Source of the DNA: Erythrobacter litoralis
GTDB lineage: Bacteria; Pseudomonadota; Alphaproteobacteria; Sphingomonadales; Sphingomonadaceae
Direction of reading: 5' to 3'
DNA: 64,000 nt
Assembly: GCF_029760855.1 (NCBI RefSeq)
Contig: NZ_SOSI01000004.1
Location: forward strand, 297,456-361,455
Made by a program: the position numbers and the translations under genes. The notes under the pieces are model-generated. The model ran no database searches. It was not told where the DNA came from and was given only the letters and a program-made list of their open reading frames with translations. The stretch's first letter is position 1; every line of letters begins with the position of its first letter. This document shows, in pieces, positions 59,201 to 64,000 of this stretch.

Positions 59201-59764
59201 CTGCTGGTCTTCGCGGTTCTGGTCCTGCTGTATCACCGCTTCGTGTCGCCGCTGGTCAACATGACGTCGCTGCTGCTTGCCCCGCTCGGCGGCCTCATCG
59301 CCATCTGGGCGATCGGTCAGCCGCTCTCCATGCCGGTGTTCATCGGCACGCTGATGCTGTTCGGTATCGTCGCGAAGAACTCGATCCTGCTGATCGATTT
59401 CGCGGTGGAGGAAATGGAAGCCGGGGTGCGCAAGGCCGAAGCGATCGTGGATGCCGGTCGCAAGCGCGCCCAGCCGATCGTCATGACGACCGTCGCGATG
59501 ACGGCAGGCATGGTTCCGACGGCGCTCAGCCTGTCCGGGGACGGCGCATGGCGTGCGCCCATGGGAACGGTGGTGATCGGCGGGCTGACCCTATCGACCT
59601 TGCTCACTCTCTTGATCGTGCCGGCCGGGTTCAGTTTGGCTGACGGGTTCGAGAAGCGGCTCGGGCCTTGGCTGCGCGAGCGGTTTTTGACTTACCGGCC
59701 TGGCGACGAGGCCTGGCAATCGGCACCGGGGGGCCGAGAGGTCGGGATCGATCCCGCCGAGTGA
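56261..59764 (+). CDS. RND efflux transporter permease with inserted helices
   Basis: 1167 residues. The N-terminal half (NQPDIEFPAVTVQISQPGAAPTEIENQITQQVESAV) and the core helices (GLVAGVLVDDAIVEIENIVRHMRMGKSAYQASIDAADEIGLPVVATTFSIVAVFFPVALMPG) are classic RND, with the proton-relay acidic pair in LVDDAIVEIEN. Most family members have about 1030-1050 residues. The excess lies at about residues 530-645, between the two transport halves, and includes two or three extra hydrophobic stretches. Substrate unknown. Confidence 0.95.
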   Translation: MNFRNISAWSIRNPIIPIVLFIALLLGGLISFSRMEIQNQPDIEFPAVTVQISQPGAAPTEIENQITQQVESAVRSVEGVKNLNSTASEGSSYTTVEFEIGTDIAQAVNETETAIAQIRGQLPDGILEPRIDRQQTSSEPIGYFAVSAPDMTLEQLSWFVDDTVIKRLLAVDGMADVGRAGGVDREILVILDPQRMQSLGVTASQINAALRQSNVNAAGGQAEIAGSRQSVRVLGNADTAYDLSQTQVSLGAGRTIKLAAVADVSDSFGEITSISKIGGRQVVTFSISRSRGASDVSVYDAAIAEMDAIAEENPGIEFNQLFTSVDYTKAQYESSMAAMIEGAILAVVVVFFFLRDWRATFISALAIPLSAIPTFWVMDLLGFTLNQLSLLALGLVAGVLVDDAIVEIENIVRHMRMGKSAYQASIDAADEIGLPVVATTFSIVAVFFPVALMPGVSGQFFKNFGLTVVASVLMSLLVARMITPMVAAYFLKAQGHASHGEGPLMDRYERLLRWTLDRGETDRRRGLLDAAPFQWTFAVGGIVLFSLIAIAWMGGVGGTIVVFNRFLGGMIDIDTWKAGLGFLPDIIAQLIGFLIAFSIMLLLLAAAFAVGWVTAAAVARLLGGVSMAGGRSFGRWFRYRRDRFGARLRDHRVWMLGIGIAALILTGMIGAALPGQFFPDTDGESSRVRIEMVPGTTLAQTEAVSDRVTAIVNEDPDVIDVLQRIDEGASRLFITLKDDRVKTQQEFERLLTPRFQSIPDARVTFQSNQGGGGTGRPISVMLSGSDSAELNQAASVLVEQMRGIPGIIAPRIEADLQRPEIVITPRLDLAAQLGVTTSALSQTIRIATLGDIDQNAAKFSLSDRQVPIRVRLPESSRSDISTIENLPVPTATGGSVPLSRVAAISFGSGPTQIQRYNQNRRIFVGADLAPDAAKGDVDAAVQRLPIMQNLPTGVSNAPFGQDEWQEEMLTNFQTALFAGMLLVFAVLVLLYHRFVSPLVNMTSLLLAPLGGLIAIWAIGQPLSMPVFIGTLMLFGIVAKNSILLIDFAVEEMEAGVRKAEAIVDAGRKRAQPIVMTTVAMTAGMVPTALSLSGDGAWRAPMGTVVIGGLTLSTLLTLLIVPAGFSLADGFEKRLGPWLRERFLTYRPGDEAWQSAPGGREVGIDPAE

Positions 59765-59778
59765 GCGCTGCCTGATAT

Positions 59779-61041
59779 ATGGCAGGGCGCGGCGAGATTT
59801 CCGATAAGGCGACTACGGATCGCGCGCGGACGATGCGTCGCGCGGCTACGGCGATGCTGCTGCTCATGGCGGCGGTGTTCGTTCTGTCAGGGCGCTATCT
59901 CGCCGTTCATCCCGCTTGGGGCTATGTCCATGCTTTCGCCGAAGCGGCGATGGTAGGCGGGTTAGCGGACTGGTTTGCGGTGACCGCCTTGTTCCGTCGC
60001 CCGCTAGGCCTCCCGATCCCGCACACCGCGATCATCCCGGAAAACAAGGACCGGATCGCGGATACGATGGCCAGTTTCCTACGCGACAATTTCCTGACCC
60101 CCGCTGTCGTCGCCCGGCGGATGAGTGCGATGAACCTGGCGGGTGCGGCCGGAGCCTATCTCGCGGACCCGAAGCTTGGCGAGAACAGCCGCATTCGTGC
60201 AGGAGCCAGCGAACTCGCCGTCGAAGTCCTGGAATCGCTCGATCCGCAGCGGCTCGGTACCCAGGTTCGCACAGGTCTCGCCGCGCAGCTCGAAAAGCTA
60301 GAGGTCGCGCCGCTCCTCGGCACGATGCTGGACGCCATGATCGCGGATGGACGGCACCGCGTGCTGATCGACCGGATCATACGCTGGGCAGGCCTCGTGC
60401 TGGAAGACAACGAGGATATGGTCCGCACCATGGTGCAGCAGCGGGCCAACGCCCTGCTCCGTTTCACCGGGCTCGACGAGCGGCTGGCGAACTCTGTGCT
60501 CGACGGGTTGTACAAGCTGCTCGCCGAGGTACTGATCGACCAACAGCATCCCCTCCGCATGAAGATCGAGGAGGGCCTCGTTGGCTTGGCGAGCGGCCTA
60601 CGGACCGATCCCGAAATGCAGGCGAAGGTCGAGCGGATGAAGAACGATCTGATCGCCAATCCCGCCGTTGCCGACTGGTGGCAGGGCGTGTGGGAGCGCA
60701 TACGCGCCAACCTCATTTTCAGCCTGCGCAACCCGGGCGATGGGGGAGGGCGCTATCTGACCGAAACGCTGGCCGAACTTGGCCGCGCGCTAAGTGCCGA
60801 TCCGCGTCTGCAACTGCAGGTCAACCGGTTTGCCCGCCGCACTGCAGTCGGCATCGCCTCGCGCTACGGCGACCAGATCGTGCGGCTTGTTTCCGAAACC
60901 GTGCGCCGCTGGGATGCGCGCACCATCACCGACCGGGTTGAAAGCGCCGTAGGCCGCGATCTGCAATTCATCCGCATCAACGGGACGCTGGTCGGCGGGC
61001 TTGTCGGCGTGACAATCCATTTATTGGGTGTTATCCTTTGA
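59779..61041 (+). CDS. DUF445 family membrane protein
   Basis: 420 residues. An N-terminal helix (TAMLLLMAAVFVLSGRYLA), then HAFAEAAMVGGLADWFAVTALFRRPLGLPIPHTAIIPENKDRIADTMASFLRDNFLTP, diagnostic of DUF445, repeated helical units and a hydrophobic C-terminus. It lies 14 bp after the RND permease and may be part of that transcript. Function unknown. Confidence 0.94.
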   Translation: MAGRGEISDKATTDRARTMRRAATAMLLLMAAVFVLSGRYLAVHPAWGYVHAFAEAAMVGGLADWFAVTALFRRPLGLPIPHTAIIPENKDRIADTMASFLRDNFLTPAVVARRMSAMNLAGAAGAYLADPKLGENSRIRAGASELAVEVLESLDPQRLGTQVRTGLAAQLEKLEVAPLLGTMLDAMIADGRHRVLIDRIIRWAGLVLEDNEDMVRTMVQQRANALLRFTGLDERLANSVLDGLYKLLAEVLIDQQHPLRMKIEEGLVGLASGLRTDPEMQAKVERMKNDLIANPAVADWWQGVWERIRANLIFSLRNPGDGGGRYLTETLAELGRALSADPRLQLQVNRFARRTAVGIASRYGDQIVRLVSETVRRWDARTITDRVESAVGRDLQFIRINGTLVGGLVGVTIHLLGVIL

Positions 61042-61058
61042 TTTGTCCCGTTCAACGC

Positions 61059-61958
61059 CTAATCAGTGTGGTATCGAACGGTCTGGGAAGCAACTGATCG
61101 AACAGGCTTACCTTTCGCATCGACTGCGGGGTCAAATTCCGCGTATTTCTCCATGGTTTCGCAGGCGAAATTGTCGAAATTTTCGGCTTTGGTCTGATGG
61201 ATCGCGATGCACCTCTCCACCTTTCCATCGGCGCCGACAATAATCTTGAGGTTCATGATCGCATCTTCGCCGCGCTGCTCGGCTGCCTTGGGATAGTGCT
61301 GAAGGAGGCGCTGGGCAACGCGTTCCATGTTCCGGGACCGCGGTCCTTGGACTGCATTGCCCAACTTTTCGACATCGATACCCCAAAAAGCATAAAGGTC
61401 TTTTGTACAGGTATTCAGCGCTTCGAAGGCCGCTTTCATGTTTCCGGTGGCTAATCGAACGGTACGATCTCTACGTGAAAAACTCACATGATCGATTTTC
61501 TCACCCGCCATCGCATCGAGCGACATGAATGTCCGTAATGGCACATCGGATGAATTTTGCTCATCATTGGGGATGAGGGGTTTGTAACCGATCCCGGTCA
61601 GAGCGTTTCCAAATTCTCCAAAATCGTAACTGCTTCGGCCATAGGAATCGCTACGCCCGAATTTTTGTTCGGGAAAAGTACCGAAGGAAACGCCAATGTT
61701 GCGAGCAGAGCCTAATCTCTCGATAAGACCACCAGCAACCAGCCAAGTGAAAGTATTGGATGGACTGGTTTGCTCTATGTAGAAAATCGTCTTGTCTTCT
61801 TCGGTCCCGAACAAACGCGCAAGGCGACAGCGATATTCACCAAAGTCAAGGTTCCAATTGCCGTTAGGCTCAAGGGTGACGACACCCTCTTGTGCATAGA
61901 CCGGCGATGCGAATGACAGCGTCACTGCTGCCGACGCCGATATGAGACGAAAAACCAT
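61059..61958 (-). CDS. secreted protein with TonB C-terminal-like domain
   Basis: 299 residues from ATG 61958. Signal peptide (MVFRLISASAAVTLSFASPVYA), a middle domain of unknown type, and a C-terminal stretch (about 230-299: GEDAIMNLKIIVGADGKVERCIAIHQTKAENFDNFACETMEKYAEFDPAVDAKGKPV) resembling the TonB C-terminal fold. GC is visibly lower (about half) than in its neighbours. Its Shine-Dalgarno GGGGAGG is the distal arm of the etfA terminator, so its translation is likely limited by that hairpin. Confidence 0.87.
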   Translation of the reverse strand: MVFRLISASAAVTLSFASPVYAQEGVVTLEPNGNWNLDFGEYRCRLARLFGTEEDKTIFYIEQTSPSNTFTWLVAGGLIERLGSARNIGVSFGTFPEQKFGRSDSYGRSSYDFGEFGNALTGIGYKPLIPNDEQNSSDVPLRTFMSLDAMAGEKIDHVSFSRRDRTVRLATGNMKAAFEALNTCTKDLYAFWGIDVEKLGNAVQGPRSRNMERVAQRLLQHYPKAAEQRGEDAIMNLKIIVGADGKVERCIAIHQTKAENFDNFACETMEKYAEFDPAVDAKGKPVRSVASQTVRYHTD

Positions 61959-61959
61959 C

Positions 61960-61994
61960 AAAAAAAACCTCCCCAAGCAAACACTGGGGAGGTT
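61960..61994 (-). terminator. etfBA terminator whose arm doubles as a Shine-Dalgarno
   Basis: Read leftward: AACCTCCCC, an 11-base loop, GGGGAGGTT, then TTTTTTTT and the downstream ATG. The 9-bp perfect stem with eight Ts is a strong Rho-independent terminator 23 bp after the etfA stop. Its distal arm GGGGAGG is also the ribosome-binding site of the next gene. Confidence 0.88.
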
Positions 61995-62017
61995 ATCATG
62001 TTGGTTCATATCGTAAA

Positions 62018-62950
62018 CTAAAGTTTCTCGGTCAACTCCGGCACCGCCTTATAAAGGTCGGCGACTAGCCCAATATCCGCGACCTGGAAGATCGGGGCAT
62101 CTTCGTCCTTGTTGATGGCGATGATAACCTTGGAGTCTTTCATGCCCGCCAGATGCTGGATCGCTCCGGAAATGCCGACCGCGATGTAGACTTCCGGCGC
62201 CACGATCTTGCCTGTCTGGCCGACCTGATAGTCGTTCGGCACGTAACCTGCGTCCACCGCCGCGCGGCTTGCGCCCACGCCCGCGCCGAGCTTGTCGGCA
62301 AGCGGCATGATGATTTGCTCGAAAGTCTCGCTGTCTTTCAGGGCGCGGCCACCCGACACAATGATGTTCGCGCTCGTCAGTTCGGGGCGGTCGCCGCCTT
62401 CGGCGATGTCCTGACTGACGAAGGTGGAGAGGCCTGCATCGCCGGGGCCGGACACATCCTCGACCGAAGCCGATCCGCCTTCCGGCTCCGCCTTGTCGAA
62501 CGCGGTGCCGCGCACGGTGATAACGAGCTTTGGGTCGGACGATTCGACCGTCGCGATAGCATTGCCGGCATAGATCGGACGGGTGAAGGTCTTGTCACCC
62601 TCAACCGAAAGAATGTCCGAAATCTGCATTACGTCGAGCAGCGCGGCGACGCGCGGTGCGATGTTTTTGCCGGTGGTGGTGGCAGGCGCGACGAAAGCGT
62701 CGTAGCCGTCCATGATCTGAGCCACCAGCGGCGCGACGTTCTCGGCAAGCTGGTGCTCGTAGGCCGCATCGTCGGCCTTCAGCACTTTCGCTATGCCGGC
62801 GATTTTCGCCGCCGCATCCGCCGCACCGCCGCAATTTGTGCCTGCGACCAGTGCGGTCACCTCGCCCAGCTTGCCTGCCGCCGTCACTGCCGCGAGCGTG
62901 GCATCGGCGACGGAATTGTTGTCGTGTTCGACCAGAACCAGAGTGTTCAT
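62018..62950 (-). CDS. etfA: electron transfer flavoprotein subunit alpha
   Basis: 310 residues from ATG 62950. The FAD-binding C-terminus is clear ([111 protein letters not shown]). It passes electrons from acyl-CoA dehydrogenases to ETF-quinone oxidoreductase. It is 22 bp after etfB. Confidence 0.97.
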   Translation of the reverse strand: MNTLVLVEHDNNSVADATLAAVTAAGKLGEVTALVAGTNCGGAADAAAKIAGIAKVLKADDAAYEHQLAENVAPLVAQIMDGYDAFVAPATTTGKNIAPRVAALLDVMQISDILSVEGDKTFTRPIYAGNAIATVESSDPKLVITVRGTAFDKAEPEGGSASVEDVSGPGDAGLSTFVSQDIAEGGDRPELTSANIIVSGGRALKDSETFEQIIMPLADKLGAGVGASRAAVDAGYVPNDYQVGQTGKIVAPEVYIAVGISGAIQHLAGMKDSKVIIAINKDEDAPIFQVADIGLVADLYKAVPELTEKL

Positions 62951-62972
62951 GTCAGTATCCTTTCCGCGCGCC

Positions 62973-63719
62973 TCAGGCGACGCCCATCGATTTGAGCTTG
63001 GCGACGAGAGCATCGACGTCCTCGACCTTTTCGCCGGCCTGCCGGGTCGGCGGCTCGGAGACATTGGTCGTGGTCAGCCGGGTCGCAATGTCGACGCCGT
63101 AATCGGCGGGGCTCTTGGTATCGAGCGGCTTCTTCTTCGCCTTCATGATATTCGGCAGCGAAGCATAGCGCGGCTCGTTCAACCGCAGATCGGTGGTCAC
63201 GATGGCCGGCATGGTCAGCTTGACCGTTTCGAGCCCGCCGTCGATCTCGCGCTTCACGGTGACGCTGTCGCCTTCGATCTCGACGGTATTGGCGAAAGTA
63301 CCTTGCGGCCGACCCATAAGGGCGGCGAGCATCTGCCCGGTCTGGTTTGAATCGTCGTCGATCGCCTGTTTGCCGAGCATGACGAGGCCCGGCTGTTCTT
63401 CCTCGGCGATAGCTTTAAGAATCTTCGCAACGGCGAGCGGTTCTACTTCGTCATCCGTCTCCACCAAGATGGCACGGTCCGCGCCCATGGCGAGCGCGGT
63501 GCGCAGCGTTTCCTGCGCCTTTGCCGGGCCGATGCTGACAGCCACGATCTCTTCAGCGTTGCCGGCTTCCTTGATGCGGATCGCCTCTTCGACCGCGATC
63601 TCGTCGAACGGGTTCATGCTCATCTTGACGTTGGCGAGATCCACGCCAGAGCCATCGGCTTTAACGCGTGGTTTCACATTATAATCGATCACCCGCTTGA
63701 CGGGGACGAGGATTTTCAT
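62973..63719 (-). CDS. etfB: electron transfer flavoprotein subunit beta
   Basis: 248 residues. [52 protein letters not shown] and [29 protein letters not shown] are diagnostic of ETF beta. It heads the etfBA transcript, with a promoter and palindrome at 63753-63781 and a terminator at 61960-61994. It is usually tied to fatty-acid and branched-chain amino-acid oxidation. Confidence 0.97.
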   Translation of the reverse strand: MKILVPVKRVIDYNVKPRVKADGSGVDLANVKMSMNPFDEIAVEEAIRIKEAGNAEEIVAVSIGPAKAQETLRTALAMGADRAILVETDDEVEPLAVAKILKAIAEEEQPGLVMLGKQAIDDDSNQTGQMLAALMGRPQGTFANTVEIEGDSVTVKREIDGGLETVKLTMPAIVTTDLRLNEPRYASLPNIMKAKKKPLDTKSPADYGVDIATRLTTTNVSEPPTRQAGEKVEDVDALVAKLKSMGVA

Positions 63720-63752
63720 GGGAGTACCTTCCTCTCGAATGCTGTGCGCACA

Positions 63753-63781
63753 TCCCTAGCTTGCGTTTACGTAAACGTCAA
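63753..63781 (-). promoter_or_regulatory. sigma70-like promoter of etfBA
   Basis: On the minus strand TTGACG (63781-63776), 17 bases, TAGGGA (63758-63753), about 34-62 bp before the etfB ATG. The -35 is close to consensus, the -10 weaker. Confidence 0.55.
63761..63781. promoter_or_regulatory. LiuR-like 21-bp palindrome in the etfB promoter
   Basis: A near-perfect 21-bp palindrome centred on GTTTACGTAAAC, flanked by TTGC on the left and GTCAA on the right, with one mismatched pair. It covers the -35 and spacer, as MerR-family sites do. The core resembles operators I recall for LiuR/fatty-acid or branched-chain degradation regulators; the exact regulator is inferred. Confidence 0.62.
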
Positions 63782-63841
63782 CTGGCGGAGATGCGCTTCG
63801 TTAATGAAAGGCGGGGCGCGGTCAGCCGTTCCCCCGCGAAC

Positions 63842-63880
63842 AAAAAGAGAGGGCGGCACCCCTGTCGGAGAGCCGCCCTC
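63842..63880 (-). terminator. intrinsic terminator of sucC
   Basis: Read leftward: GAGGGCGGC, 14-base loop, GCCGCCCTC, then TCTTTTTG. A perfect 9-bp stem with a T-run, 25 bp after the sucC stop. The 122 bp from here to etfB contain the etfB promoter and no gene. Confidence 0.85.
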
Positions 63881-63905
63881 GCAAACTACAGCCGAAGTGC
63901 GGTTG

Positions 63906-64000
63906 TCACGCCGCCTTCTTCACCTCGGCCACGATCTTCTTCGCCGCGTCGCCCAGATCGTCGGCGCTAACGATGGGGAGGCCGGAATTCTCTAGGATGT
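63906..64000 (-). CDS. sucC: succinyl-CoA ligase beta subunit SucC, C-terminal end only
   Basis: The last 31 residues before a TGA at 63908-63906: ILENSGLPIVSADDLGDAAK, then KIVAEVKKAA, matching the C-terminus of ADP-forming succinate-CoA ligase beta (SucC), a TCA-cycle enzyme. The rest lies beyond the window. A terminator follows, so sucC is not read into etfB from this point. Confidence 0.78.
   Translation of the reverse strand, partial: ILENSGLPIVSADDLGDAAKKIVAEVKKAA

Noticed and set aside
63744..63995. Plus-strand open frame at the right end
   Set aside because: It crosses the etfB promoter and the sucC terminator and is antisense to the sucC end.

Overview
This 64 kb window looks like chromosomal core sequence from a GC-rich alphaproteobacterium of the Sphingomonadales, most likely an Erythrobacteraceae member (Erythrobacter/Qipengyuania-like). 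The placement rests on recognised gene content: the alphaproteobacterial cell-cycle regulators SciP and TrcR (DUF1013), a short SufD in an overlapping SUF operon, a DUF2093 protein, a zinc-free HemB, an EcfG-type promoter and the general protein style. It is inference, not a database match. Coding density is very high and no gap without a gene exceeds about 250 bp. I see no insertion sequence, prophage, integron, CRISPR array, rRNA or tRNA.

Layout. 1-5.8 kb: SUF iron-sulfur operon (sufB partial, sufC, sufD, sufS, sufT, sufA) with three non-Suf genes interleaved. 5.8-8.7 kb: a lipoprotein, an EI24 membrane protein, a PfkB sugar/nucleoside kinase and a PhyH-family dioxygenase. 8.7-13.6 kb: purD and xseA, divergent with overlapping start codons, then a DUF2093 protein, an M23 lipoprotein and a phytase-like esterase. 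13.6-20.2 kb: rpmB and tadA, then a leftward run of a Suv3-like helicase, an S4 protein, fdxA, nadC, two tandem paralogous membrane proteins and a secreted RNase T2. 20.4-24.2 kb: M23 peptidase, hemB, GNAT, gamma carbonic anhydrase. 24.2-29.3 kb: ATP-dependent DNA ligase with its associated exonuclease, and an ABC-2 exporter pair. 29.4-36 kb: clpA, DUF1192, quinone oxidoreductase, trcR, a fatty-acyl-CoA ligase. 35.9-43.7 kb: bactofilin with an M23 partner, nadD-rsfS-rlmH, an EnvC-like factor, an S41 (CtpA) protease, dsbB, coq7. 43.7-48.6 kb: wecB and a UDP-glucuronate epimerase-like gene, then fabI, brkB and dnaJ. 48.7-53.7 kb: pdxH, a CDF transporter, a PhzF protein, a serine hydrolase, mnmA. 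53.8-61 kb: a small gene plus sciP, a GlsB/YeaQ stress protein, an RND efflux pair and a DUF445 protein. 61-64 kb: a TonB-C-like secreted protein, etfA, etfB and the 3' end of sucC.

Themes. Four LytM/M23 proteins, a bactofilin, SciP, TrcR and a CtpA protease make this window rich in envelope and cell-cycle functions. Fe-S assembly, FdxA, HemB, Coq7 and ETF cover redox cofactors. Several regulatory elements can be read directly: an EcfG (GGAAC-N17-CGTT) promoter before the GlsB gene, a sigma70-like promoter with an embedded palindrome before the RND pair, a LiuR-like palindrome in the etfB promoter, and an etfBA terminator whose distal arm also supplies the Shine-Dalgarno of the next gene.

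Most of the window is ordinary housekeeping and I see no clearly new multi-gene system. The best candidates for a second look are the terminator/Shine-Dalgarno overlap at 61.96-61.99 kb, the RND permease with about 115 extra residues, the operator-like palindromes, the interleaved suf genes and the tandem membrane-protein/RNase T2 cluster.
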